Assembly (NCBI GenBank): GCA_004194705.1
Contig: SADC01001287.1
Location: 248,001 to 312,000, forward strand
Length of the DNA: 64,000 nt
From: Ditylenchus dipsaci
Lineage: Eukaryota; Nematoda; Chromadorea; Rhabditida; Anguinidae
Direction: 5' to 3'
In this document: positions 33,901-43,458 of the stretch, piece after piece
Layout: the number at the start of each line of letters is the position of its first letter
Position numbering within the stretch: position 1 is the stretch's first letter
The notes under the pieces: model-generated
What the model saw: only the letters and a program-made list of their open reading frames with translations
Database searches by the model: none
What the model was told of the DNA's origin: nothing
Program-made: the position numbers and the translations under genes

Positions 33901-36900
33901 CAATGACGTAGAGGCAACTTGAGTTCAATATTTTATGGCCAAAATCTGATAATTTACGTCCAAAATTCGGGATATCAAGGCCAAATTTAAGTTTATGGCC
34001 AGAATTCAAAAGTTTATGGCCAAAATTCAATAATTTATGGCCAAAATTCAGTATTTTATGGCCACGTCGAGTTTATGGCCAAAATTAAATATTTTATGGC
34101 CAATTTTCAGTATTTTATGACCAGTTTTAAATATTATCCTATTTTAGCCCGAGGACACTATAATTTCAACGCAATCAGTGAAAAAAAATAAAGCGTGCAC
34201 TCAGAGGATTCCGAACAAGCGACATTTAGATTAGTTTTAAGTTGAATATTAAAGATTTTTATGCGAAAATAGATACGGACAGTAGATGTGCGCTCCTATT
34301 AAGTAAATATTCTCAAAGGTACATTGCTCTAAACAATTTTAAACTATCCCGAACTAACCCAAACCTCTTCAAACAACCCCGAAACAACTAAAAACATCTA
34401 AAACAGCTCCAGTTACACCTGACTGCCCTAAAAACCTCAATCCATCCTAAATATTTGAAAATATTATAAAATCGAAAAGATTTAACATATTGTAAATGTT
34501 AAAAATAGTTGATCCAGGGTGCATGCACGGTTACTGCTTATTTGGGCAAACTAGACTTCGGCAAATCTTTTTTAGACACGAATTTCAAATATAATTTATT
34601 TGAAGATTAAAAGATGCGGTTTCTCAAATAGTTTTTCAAATAGTTTTTAAAGGAACAGTAGGCATCAGGGTGGATCAGGAACCATCAGGTATCATAGTAA
34701 AAAAGTACTACCTCTAGAATTGAAATATTTTGGATTCAAGCAGAAGTAATCGAAAACCATGGCATCCTGTTCAAAATAGTGCTATTTAAATGGCTTTATC
34801 ATGGAAAACAGAGCAATTGATAGAAGATATACGGTACGTACCTTGTTGGTACCCGAACAGACTAGGTAAGACCACCTCGATACGATTACCTGAGTTATGG
34901 GTTCTGCCATCGAAGAACAATTGCGAATGTTGTTTTAGAAGACTTCTAGAAGAATTATCACCAGCCAGGTATCACTACATAAGTTATACATCTTAAGTAC
35001 AATTACTAGGACACCTTAACAATAGTTTTCTTTGGTACTTCAACTACAAGGTGTGAAATATAAATGTAAGCAGGAATTATTTCTGTGTTCGAAAGGCTAT
35101 GTGCTGAGAATAAACAGTGTTAAAAAAAGTCTTTTTACGGCAAAAATAAGTATTTTTGCGGCAAATTTTTTTACGGCAAAAAAAGTCTTTTTACGGCAAA
35201 AAAGTCTTTTTGCGGAGAAAAAGTAAACCTGCGGCAAAAAGTCTTTTTACGGCAAGAAAAAGGTTTGCCCTTTCAAAGAGGCATAACTTTTATATAAAAC
35301 AATTTCGGAAAAATTGATCTGGGCTGAAATTTGGCCCTATCCAACAAACGGGCGCGGTAGGAAAGATGACACGGGCGCAGTCGAACAGTATTGGCCTTAA
35401 ATTTCAGGCTTCGTATGTAACCATTTCTCGATACAAGACCACTTAATTTTTTCAGAGCTGTTTCGAGTGAAAATGTTGAAAATTTTGGTAGCAATGTGGC
35501 AAGTTTACAGTGGTAATAGTAATAAAAGAGCACTTACTCTTCCACATTCCTGGGTCCCTTGGTCGACTGGTTGGCAAACTTCTCGTAGCGGTCATAAAGG
35601 GAAGTGCCGTCTCTGCTGCTCATCATACTGCCTAGTTTATATGCATATTTAGCTGAAAATTGAGTTTATTTAAATGCAGTTGACTCTGGATATAACGTAA
35701 ACCATTCAAGTTCGTTCCCGCCTGCGGTCACAACTTTCTCTAACCAATTTTTTCCAATTGTCTTTGGCTAGTCTGGTCCACAAAAAGATTGTAATAAATT
35801 GGTTTGGTAATATATGCTAAAGAAAAGGTTGTTTCTGCCACGACAAACAAATTGCTACGACTTAGCTTAAAAGTGTCACAAAAAGTTTGTGTTTTATTGC
35901 ACTCTTTAGCTTTTTGTGGTGACCCATTTTTCGCGGCGGAAATAATATTTTTCGTAACATATTTCAGCTTTTTTTTTCAAAGCAGATCTGTATACGCGAA
36001 AAAGATAACGATTTCGCTTGTTTTTTTCTGAAAGTAGCCAGTATCGCCGAAAGGAAGAGATAGCTGGTCCATAGTCGGAAGAGGCTAGGATTCTAGAAGC
36101 TAGGATTAGAGATTGGACTAACCTAATTTTCAAGTTATGATGGCTGTTAGAATTGAGAATAGGGTTATCCTATCCTGAATCCTAGCTTCTTTGGTTTGTT
36201 TGCTTTATGGATTGTTTGCTTACCTAAAGTCAAGATCGGGGACTTATTTATCCGAGCCTGTTGAAAAAAGGTCGCACTCAGAGGGAGAACGAAATTAGCG
36301 AGTGTCCCCTCATTAAGAGTTAACTATGCAAGGGTTAACTATGTTCAATACTTAGCAGTGACATGAGTTAATTGTGCGCAGAAGAGTTAACTATGCCCAG
36401 ATAATTTTAAGCGTCTACTACAGTGCTCCAAAGCATTTGATTGATTTTGACCAGAAATGCTGACTTTGGACGATTTTGACGTAGGAGCCCTGATATAGTA
36501 TCTAAACCTACCCTTTTGTTTGTTGTAATGGTGTGTTGTTGTGTTAGTGTTGGCAGTGCATGTTTCAGAGCATTTGTGCACTCCTTTGGTCGGAAAAAAC
36601 TGAAACAAAAAAAAATCATTTCACCCGCCCTTTTATGCATAAACAAACAGTTTCTGGACGGCAAGGATGTCCACAATCTGTCTGCAAAATTGAATTGATG
36701 TAAAATTTTTGTTCTGGCAATTTAATAACTGACTGAAACAGTGGAAGGATAGCTAAAACATTGTAAATATTTTGTGGCGAGGCAAAAAAAATCACCATTC
36801 TTCCGAAACCAAACCAGTCTCGTACCAAAATCTAAACTTCAAGCTTTGAAAGTCTACAATTGTGCAATTAAATTATTACAAGAATGGTAGGAGTGGATCC

Positions 36901-39201
36901 CAAGTGCCATTGCAACCACCGCAATACGAGCAGCACTGCAAACAAATATTTGATTTTAAGCAGAATACTTACGAGTGTTTAGCAAATTTGCCAAATTTTT
37001 ATTAGTTGTATCCAGTTTTTTATTACATCACAAATAGGGTGCATAGCCGCCAGGGAGATAACGGTCAATTGACCCGCGGGTCAAATTCCTAAATTTAGGA
37101 TGCGGGTCAGCCAAAAATTATTTGTGAATGTCTATAAAGATTGTTTACCTCTATTGTGCAGAGCAGTTCGATTCACCATTAGATCTGTCCCCTGTTGTGA
37201 CCCGTGGCTTTCGTGTTACAGTCGAACAGATAAACGGACACCCCCATAAACGGACACTTTTAAACATTTTGGTTGGTTTTACCTAAAATAAAGCAAGCCT
37301 TAACGGACACTCGATAAATGGGCATTCCCGATAAATGGACACCTTACGCCCAGTCCCGTCCAATAAAGTTACCTAAGTGGAGAAGAACTACGCCGAACCC
37401 GCCAGTCTCTAGCTCAGCGATGCTCTGGAGGAAGTATTTCACCAGTAGCGACAGAAGAATAAATATCAGAGTCAGCTCACCGATTTCTTGTGGTGGGTTT
37501 TGGGACGTTGAAGCTGAAAGAAGTTAAAAGCTGAATAAGGCTGAAAAAAACTATAAGAAAGCTAAAAAAATCCTGACAGGGGTGGGGATGGTTTGGCTAT
37601 GCCTCGGCTAGCGACCTTCCCCTTCCCCCTGGGTACGCCTATGTATGCGATTATTGTTGTTATTTTTTGTTTAAAAAGACATACACCCCGATCAAAAAGA
37701 ACCCCTTTGTCGGTCCCGAAAGGTGTTCGTTTATCCAGGTTCGACTGTACTCAAAGCGACCCGTGACCCGCGCAAGTATCAATGGAGCCACAGTAAAACC
37801 TTAGAAGAGTTTTTAAAAATTTTAATTTGAGACCCATCAAACAAATGTTGATTTTATTTATTTTCATTTTTTCCCGAAACCAAAAGTTTTCTTCCATTTT
37901 GTGAGCATAAATGGAGCAGAACCCATGAGGAAATCCTTGACGAACTTTTCTCACAACCGAACAGTAGTCTGTTTTAAGAAAACCGCGTTTTGAAATTTTT
38001 TCACTAATCCACTCTGTCTTCTAATTGCAAAAGGGTTTTCCAGACCATGGGCCACGCGCGACCTATGAGAATATCGTAGAAACTTACTTTAATACAGGGC
38101 TGCCATCTCAAAATTTTGGAGGGAAAAGTGCATTTTATCTAGTACTTATTCCCATTTTGAAGCGAAAAAAAAAGATTTGACTAAAACTTTGACAATAAAA
38201 AAGATTTGGGGTCCAATAAAAGGACAAATCTTTTTCAAACAAGACGTATGGCAGCCCTGCCTCAATAGCATCACAATACAAAAAAACCCTGTACCACGTT
38301 AGTTTTTCTCAGAAAAGTTCCCGCTATAGCGAAAATCTTAGTTTTTCGCAAATCCAATTTTTCGGGATGAAAAACCAGTCTTCATCAATTAAAATATAGT
38401 CCACTCGCCTCAACCAAGTGTTGAGGTGATATGTTGACCTTGAGCTCCGCTTTGGAAGCAATACAAATTCTGTCAGTCATCACTCCCACGGCAGAGAGTG
38501 CCCAGCAGGACCCACAGCCACCTGCAAATTAGTGATTACAAGAATGTTGGGGTGACAATCAGAATGACCGAGGTGACATTTTTGCGGCAATTGTAACATT
38601 CCTAGCAATTTTTTTGCCTTTTTTTAATTGAGCCGATCAGCCTAATAACAACACTCCCTAAAATCAATGTTCACCTTGATTGCGCACCTCTAATATACCC
38701 TTGGAACAGTTTGGCCAACGAATGGCTGCATTGAAGTGATCTGAAATAGCACATTTGATAATAAAAATATGTAAATGTGGAAAATTACAACCAGGAATAG
38801 GCCTTTGCTGCTGCTCCAGCATCTTCAGATGTTCATCGTATATTGGATAGAAGTTCTAAAAAATGATGTACGGCCAGATAACAATTTCTTAAAAATTTTG
38901 ATATTTCAAACAATTTTTAAATTTTAAAAACAAACGCCCCCATGCTGTTTTTCCTTAAAAATTAGTGCTTTTTTTTCCAATTTATCAATAAAAAACTAAA
39001 ATACACTGGGTCAAATGACCTGAAAATGGTCAGATGATGGGACTTGGCGATAAAAAAACCTGCAGTCGAATTTTGAGGTTTGGACAGAAAATAAAGTGTC
39101 CACTTACCGTCACAACATTGTCCAATTCAATTAATTTCTGGTTCATGACTTTGTCATTTTGGGGATGCATGGAGGCGTCCATTTCATCCTGCGGTGTCAG
39201 G
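30638..39201 (-). CDS. Cathepsin B-like cysteine peptidase (C1A), partial gene
   Basis: Exons in transcript order: 39,108-39,201 and 38,792-38,855 (propeptide, NFYPIYDEHL, RPIP); 38,675-38,740 (DHFNAAIRWPNCSKG); 38,415-38,521 (NQGGCGSCWALSAVGVMTDR: oxyanion Gln and nucleophile Cys); 36,880-36,935 (CCSYCGGCNG); 36,625-36,681 (TDCGHPCRPE, tentative); 35,538-35,652; 30,850-30,932 (FGPSVLCFNVFESF); 30,638-30,796 (DHCVKLIGWG with catalytic His, and INSWSTKW with catalytic Asn). Most junctions join in phase with good splice sites; those around 36,625-36,681 do not. The catalytic triad is intact, but GGHA is replaced by VYDHC. The signal-peptide exon and the last exon (C-G-I-E region) were not found, so it may be a divergent or broken gene. 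Introns hold several transposons. Likely lysosomal or secreted. Confidence 0.8.
32325..32334 (+). promoter_or_regulatory. Possible TATA box
   Basis: gttatataac about 95-100 bases upstream of the ATG at 32,429, a plausible distance if a 5' UTR of about 70 bases is present. No other promoter element was identified. Confidence 0.35.
32429..32880 (+). CDS. Small signal-peptide gene with several introns
   Basis: Exon 1 (32,429-32,510) encodes MKFTVMSALLMPFSVVACAL then APGVAIL, a clear signal peptide, and ends at a strong gtgagt donor. Candidate later exons are 32,575-32,620 (ttcttcag ... gtaagt) and one starting at 32,760 (tgtattacag). AATAAA is at 32,874-32,879. Joining exon 1 to 32,575 puts a TAA three codons in; the other frame of that exon (LANNVCSTLRL) is open. 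Either the mature product is very short, an acceptor is misplaced, or the gene is broken. It lies inside an array-TIR element, so it may be captured cargo. Confidence 0.5.
33280..33479. mobile_element. Palindromic MITE with TTAA ends
   Basis: TTAA/AGGGCCATTGCCGTC at the left and its complement GACGGCAATGGCCCT/TTAA at the right; the 95-base arms are nearly perfect. Related copies are at 46,337, 60,007-60,205 and 60,807-61,047. TTAA flanks are the hallmark of piggyBac-type insertion; assignment rests on the ends only. Confidence 0.75.
34335..34450. repeat. Degenerate A/C-rich array
   Basis: Irregular units (aactaacccaaacctcttca, aacaaccccgaaacaactaa) complementary in type to the ggtggtttgaggt arrays at 8,440 and 63,730. 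Confidence 0.4.
35680..35790. mobile_element. Pogo-type terminus (single end)
   Basis: CAGTTGACTCTGGATATAACG followed by aaccattcaagttcgttccc. The tract gttcgttcccgcct also occurs in the complete MITE at 49,473-49,897. No inverted partner was found nearby; it lies in a cathepsin intron. Confidence 0.5.
36880..36935 (-). CDS. Cathepsin B-like exon with the CC..C..CNG motif
   Basis: Acceptor tttgcag, donor gtaata. It reads CCSYCGGCNGTWDPLLPFL, corresponding to TCCG..CGDGCNGGYP of cathepsin B just after the active-site helix. The order relative to the active-site exon (38,415-38,521) is correct and that junction is in phase. Confidence 0.75.
37219..37747. mobile_element. 529-bp pogo/Tigger-type MITE
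   Basis: Ends ta/CAGTCGAACAGATAAACGG and CGTTTATCCAGGTTCGACTG/ta are inverted copies with TA target duplication. The interior repeats gataaacggacacc-like units near the left end. No transposase. It interrupts a gacccgcgggtca repeat (37,055-37,215 and 37,755-37,780) inside a cathepsin intron. Confidence 0.75.
38095..38259. mobile_element. 165-bp hAT-type MITE
   Basis: CAGGGCTGCCATCTCAAAA at the left and GTATGGCAGCCCTG at the right are inverted; flanks ctttaata / cctcaata agree in 6 of 8. CAGGG...CCCTG ends with 8-bp duplications are typical of hAT elements. Located in a cathepsin intron 155 bases from the active-site exon. Confidence 0.65.
38415..39201 (-). CDS. Cathepsin B-like 5' exon cluster (propeptide to active-site Cys)
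   Basis: Four exons (39,108-39,201; 38,792-38,855; 38,675-38,740; 38,415-38,521) with consistent phases: ..VVT^NFYPIYDEH, RPIP^DHFNAAIRW (split Asp codon) and RNQ^GGCGSCWAL (split Gly codon). This covers the end of the propeptide, the mature N-terminus FNAAIRWPNC and the nucleophile Cys with the preceding oxyanion-hole Gln. A pogo-type terminus begins at 39,233, immediately upstream, so the missing first exon may have been separated by insertion. Confidence 0.85.
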
Positions 39202-39232
39202 CTAAAAACAATGGTTAACTTTTTTTTTATTA

Positions 39233-39350
39233 CAGTGGATGCTCGATATAACGTTACCTTAGGAGAGACCTACCTAAGCTGCCGTTATATCGAAGATGCC
39301 GATATATCGAGGTGGTTCGGATCGAAAAATATTACGTTATATCGATGCTT
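39233..39350. mobile_element. Pogo-type terminus (single end)
   Basis: ta/CAGTGGATGCTCGATATAACG with a second, inverted cgttatatcgaagatgccga stretch behind it. Right end not identified. Confidence 0.5.
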
Positions 39351-39669
39351 TCTTTTTTCGCACTCAAAGAAGGTCTAGAAATGTAAAAATAGGATTTTTG
39401 CTTAATTTCTCTTTGGACTTTTGGCCCGCAACTATTCTAAGGTCATACCAGAAAAAACAGTGGGGGTTGGCGACGGCCCGTGATTTTTGATGCGGGAGAT
39501 ATTTCACGGTGATATGACAGTTGGCAAAAAAAAACATATTGCAAAAAAATCCATCAAAATTGTCATCTGGCAAAAACCAATTTTGAAAATTTCGATTTGG
39601 CGAACCTTCTTTTTCTCAAGTCTACTATTTTATATTGCTTATGCCGAAGCCGAAATGACCGAAGGGACT

Positions 39670-40121
39670 GGCAACCAGACAAAGCAACATCAAAGCTATT
39701 CCAATGCAACAAAAATGTTGCATTGTCGTATGCTTTTCGTCGTGCGACAAAATACCAAAAAATGTTTTTTGTCGCGCGACGAAATAACAAACAAACGTTT
39801 TTTGTCGCACGACATTGCAACAAATTTTGCTCTTTTTCGGATTTTTCGAAGGATTTTTTTCAAGATATTCATTTAGGTGTTCATGGTTAGCGTTCCCGAT
39901 CAATATGCGCATCTTCAAATTTAGAATTGATTGCTAAATTGTAAATTACTCTCGAGACATTAATGATTTATTTGTTGCACTGTCGCGCGACAAAGAGTAA
40001 AATCTGTTGCATTATCGCACGACAAAATGACAAAAAAATTATTTTGTCGCGCGACAAATGTTCATTTAAAAATATTTTGTCGGGCGACAAAATAGTTTTG
40101 ATGTTGCTTTGTCTGGTTGCC
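39670..40121. mobile_element. 452-bp element built of tgtcgcgcgaca palindromes
   Basis: TIR GGCAACCAGACAAAGCAACA (left) and its complement at the right end. Flanks gaagggact / gaagggaat match 8 of 9. Between the TIRs the 12-base perfect palindrome tgtcgcgcgaca and variants recur about eight times in both halves (39,720-39,815; 39,980-40,095). The four overlapping long ORFs arise from the palindromic repeats. A non-autonomous foldback with a MULE-sized TSD. Confidence 0.8.
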
Positions 40122-40665
40122 GAAGGGAATATGCCGAAGTGACTATCACTTTCAGATGGGTTCCATTATATTCATATTGCGTTGGTGCTTATATTATCTG
40201 CCGTCTTTTGTCTATCTTTATTCATCCCTCTGGAGCATATTTGCCGTCTAATTCAATAACTTCTCTCCATTTGCTTGGCAGACGACCAATACCACGACAG
40301 ATTAAATCATAAGCATCAATTAAAGCATATAAAAATAACTAGAAAAAGATATCGAAAATTGGCGGATTCACCCACCCAATACTGAAAAATACACAATTTT
40401 TGTTGGTTTTTCGAACCCAAAGTTCTTTCAAAAAGCTAGAATAAAGTTCGTTGATAGGTTCGAAATTTCCAATTTCTTGTTAAAATGTGTATTCCAAAAC
40501 CCAATAAAAATCTAATGAAGTTTTTAAGTTTAAAAACTAAAAATCTGAAACCTGTCAGAAAAAGCTAGTCACTTTGCTCTCGTTTCAAGACTTTTCCGGC
40601 AACTAAATAGAGTTTGCTTCCTCTAATTAACGCCCTCCTCAAAAATCGGAAAATGTAACCAAAAC

Positions 40666-40981
40666 CAGGGCTGTAAAAACATCCGGAAGATACATCCGGA
40701 TGTGGATGTGTACATCCGAAACATCCACATCCGGCGGATGTGGATGTGGATGTTGGATGTCAAAAATGTTGGGTCGGATGTCGGATGTGGATGTCAATAA
40801 ATTTTCAGGTCGGATGTCAGCGGATGTTTTTATTGATTTTACATGGATTTTTCGGATGTTTTCGGATGTTTCGGATGTCAAAAATTTCACATCCGGATGT
40901 CGGATGTGGATGTTGGATGTCAAAATTTTTTTAGGCCGGATGTGGATGTAGGATGTCAAAAATAAAAAATTTACAGCCCTG
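40666..40981. mobile_element. 316-bp hAT-like element filled with ggatgt repeats
   Basis: CAGGGCTGTAAA at the left and TTTACAGCCCTG at the right; flanks accaaaac / cccaaagc agree in 6 of 8. The interior is catccggatgtggatgttgg in tandem, turning to the complement at both ends. ORFs on both strands are repeat translations. Confidence 0.75.
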
Positions 40982-40983
40982 CC

Positions 40984-41150
40984 CAAAGCTTAGCTATGCC
41001 GCGAAAACTGATTGCGAGGGCCAAAGCAAAGCGGTGAATGAGAAGACGATTGCCTGGGCACGCAAGTACGGGAGCAGCGCCGCGGCTAAGAAGTTCGAAG
41101 TCGATGTTCAGGTTGTTAAAGATTGGATGAAGGGAAAGTGGGGTTTGTGA
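40984..41150 (+). pseudogene. Psq/Brinker-type helix-turn-helix fragment
   Basis: The frame reads KAVNEKTIAWARKYGSSAAA then KKFEVDVQVVKDWMKGKWGL to a TGA. The pattern (K..I..A...G...AA..F.V....V..W) is the psq/BrkDBD-like HTH found at the N-terminus of many transposases. Nothing follows, so the catalytic domain is missing. It is probably the DNA-binding domain of the transposase that mobilised the CGTATTTTC family; this is inference from position. Confidence 0.55.
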
Positions 41151-41455
41151 ATAAAGAAATTTTGGGTACATTTTCAGACTTTTGGGGAGGGCGTTTCTTA
41201 GAGGAAATACGGTATTTGGCAAATATTTTTTTAGAATAGTCATTGAAAAGGTTATGGATAAAATTCCGCCGCAAAAATTCCGCCAACATAAATTCCGCCA
41301 ACATAAATTCCGCCGCATAAATTCCGCCAACGTAAATTCCGCCACATAAATTCCGCCACCTTCATTTCGAGAAAAAATTCCAATGCTTTTTTCGCGTTTT
41401 TCGTTTTATGCCTTTTTCATCGTTTTCGAGAAATTTTGTTATCGGCCGGTTTTAG

Positions 41456-42712
41456 AAGAAACAACGCTTGACGCTTGTAAAAAATCTAGCCGGACAAAGC
41501 CTTTCCACTTCATCGCAGGAAATTCTGACGGTGGCTAAGATGGGATTGAGCGAGCAAGAGATCGGTGCAATGCCAAAGGACATCAACATCAAGAGACTGG
41601 TAACAAAAAAGGTTTGTCCTTTTTATTTTATCGAAATGATTTCAGGTCGCGAATGTCCGCAAACCGAAAGGATCAGCTGATGTGGATAAGAATTTGGTGG
41701 ACATGGTGCTGGGCAATGGCTTTAAAACGACAACTACGGTTTCTATCTTTCAGGAACCTTTTTCTGCTGTCCCGTCTACTTTAGCCAACTGTTCACGTTC
41801 AACTGCTTCAAAGAGGAATCCACACTGCCGTGTGTCTTCTTCCTGTTGCCAAACAAATCTGCGGACACCTACAAGCGCGCGTTCAAGGCCGTGTTTGACA
41901 ACCGCCCCGAACTTGTGCCGCGATCTGTAATGTCTGGCAAGTTCTTCAATTATTTGGTTGTCTATTCTGAATTATTGTTTTTCAGATTTTGAACTTGCGT
42001 CACTCATCGATCTGAAGGAGCGCTTTCCGATTGCCGAATTCAACAACTGCCTTTTTCATCAGTCGCAAGCTGTATTCTCTAGCCTCAGAAAGAAGGGTCT
42101 GCTTCCGCTCTACAACAATGTTGATGTCAAAATGTTGCTTCGATGTCTCAGAGCTCTTGCTTTCCTTCCAGTGAATGAAGTCACGCTAAGATTTGGTGAA
42201 GTGGTAGCTGCTCTCGAAGAAAAGATTCAAGATGGTTCAGTGGACAGAAACAAGATTGAGGATTTCTGAGGTTTGGTTTTTTGCTCTTTTTATTGGCAGC
42301 CTTTTTTTCAGCACATCTGCAGTATTTCGAGAACACAGATGTGGGTCGTGTGGATGAAAAAGACTTCCTGACTGATGCGCTCTTTCCTGTTTCTGGCTTC
42401 CTGTCTTCTCGTCTGTTCTCAATTAAGCGCCGCGAACCAACAATGCGATGGAGGGATGGCATCGTCTGTTTAACAAGAAGTTCTCGAAGCGCAATTTGAA
42501 CTTGAGCCGTTTCATCGTTCGCCTGGAGGAAGAAGAGGAAACTACGTTTATTTCTTTTTTATTCGGGACAAAATTTCACTGATTTCGTTTCAGGAATGCA
42601 ATTCATCCGCAGATCCTTTGCGCGGGGCTCGGTCGGCCAAGGTGGAAAATTCAGAGCCCCAAATATTCAAGCTTGTACAGGACTACTCTAATGCTGATGT
42701 TCTTCTGCGTCG
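41456..42712 (+). pseudogene. MULE transposase, copy A (C-terminal two thirds)
   Basis: Exons 41,456-41,611 and from 41,646 (N-terminal region, with a deletion near 41,738); 41,754-41,936 with the first catalytic block (FFCCPVYFSQLFTF, LLPNKSADTYKRAF, SVMS); 41,986-42,268, beginning DFELASLIDLKERFP (second Asp) with CLFHQSQAVFSSLRKKGLLP; then from 42,312, HLQYFENTDVGRVDE and, after a frame change, PRTNNAMEGWHRLFNKKFSK. These are the standard MULE-domain landmarks (C..H, TNNA.EGWH). Defects: FLYWCH exon and first DDE Asp segment deleted, TGA at about 42,267, frame change near 42,430. The donor at 41,937 is GC (gcaagt). Confidence 0.88.
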
Positions 42713-43065
42713 GTTATGGATAAAAATTCCGCCGCAAAAATTCCGCCAACATAAATTCCGCCGCATAAATTCCGCCAACGTAAATTCCGCCACATAAATT
42801 CCGCCAACATGAATTCCGCCACATACATTTCGCAAAAAAAATTCAAACTCACTGTCGATTTGTCCTTCTGTTCGGGTGAATTATATTGTTGAATTTGTTA
42901 GCCCTCGACTTTTTTCTTTTCATAGAAAGATTTTGTGTGTTCTGCTCTATTTTGTTTTTTTTCTGAATTCGCAATGGAAATCAAAACAAACAAAGAAAAT
43001 TCTATGCCGCTTTGTGACGCGTTCCTGATGTGCAAGGACAAGCCCTCCATTGTAGCCAAGGCATA
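42712..43065 (+). mobile_element. 5' end of MULE copy B (array + start of FLYWCH exon)
   Basis: A second ggttatggataaaaattccg terminus with its own attccgcc array (42,725-42,830) abuts the 3' coding end of copy A, so copy A's frame runs into it (LWIKIPPQKF). It continues with the 5' leader seen in copy C and the start MPLCDAFLMCKDK, then breaks off. A truncated third copy. Confidence 0.75.
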
Positions 43066-43458
43066 AAGCCTCCTCCCTGAAATTTTTTATTTCCTTATAG
43101 AAACACTATATATGTCTAAAACGGTGTAGGTAAAAATCTTATATTGATATACGGGACAGGATGAGTGGAGCACAAATAAGGAAGCCCAAATGAGCAGTAA
43201 TTCAAAATCGGACTTTAAAGATGAACAAATTAAAGATCAGCAGAAAAAAAGCCCTGAGAGGTTGAACCGCCAAGGGATCAAACGGCCCTGGAGGTCAAAT
43301 GGCCGGGGGGGGGGGTTGGTCAAATGTCTAGAGGGCAAAATGTCGCGGACCATGCTGACCCTAATAATGAAAAATGATTATCACTCAAGCATAACATTTA
43401 TTCATCCGGCCAAAATATCATAAGCAAACAGTAATGAACAAATAACATCAACAAACCA
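43066..43458. other. Junction segment inside the compound MULE
   Basis: Not homologous to the recognised MULE exons. It contains loosely repeated ggtcaaatggcc motifs and a run of about 11 G (43,304). It may be transposon 3' sequence or filler captured when the copies fused. Confidence 0.3.

Larger units (their letters stand above)
32071..34139. mobile_element. 2.07-kb array-TIR element (ttttggccataaa units), nested, with gene cargo
   Basis: The left end GGGGTGGTATTTAATTTTGG is followed by about ten ggccataaa-type units to 32,290. The right array runs from 33,930 to 34,139 in inverse orientation and ends ttttaaatattatcc. Flanks tattttta / tattttag agree in 7 of 8. The interior holds a small signal-peptide gene (32,429-32,880), a TTAA palindromic MITE (33,280-33,479) and no transposase. 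Confidence 0.8.
30986..35270. mobile_element. 4.3-kb array-TIR element (gccgtaaaaagtctttt units) in a cathepsin intron
   Basis: Flanked by tttcaaag at 30,978-30,985 and 35,271-35,278, a perfect 8-bp TSD. The left end GGGCAAACCTTTTTCTTG leads into about a dozen units of tgccgtaaaaatactttttt (31,000-31,230); the right end carries the inverse units (35,120-35,265). It lies in the intron between cathepsin exons 35,538 and 30,932, 53 bases from the latter. Its terminus matches the element at 46,455-48,426 (GGGCAAAGCTTTTCCTTG) although the array unit differs. The interior contains a second complete element (32,071-34,139). Confidence 0.85.
40613..41212 (+). mobile_element. CGTATTTTC-family element with HTH remnant
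   Basis: The right end reads gagggcgtttcttagaggaaatacgg/ta; the left begins cttcctctaattaacgccct without the outermost bases. Inside are a DNA-binding ORF fragment (40,984-41,150) and a nested hAT-like element (40,666-40,981). This is the only copy of the family here that contains coding sequence. Confidence 0.65.

Noticed and set aside
39487..39918. Four overlapping ORFs of 86-129 codons
   Set aside because: They arise from the tgtcgcgcgaca palindromes, which keep several frames open on both strands.
40700..40986. ORFs on both strands rich in Asp/Val/Gly/Met or His/Ile/Pro
   Set aside because: Translations of ggatgt repeats inside a hAT-like element.
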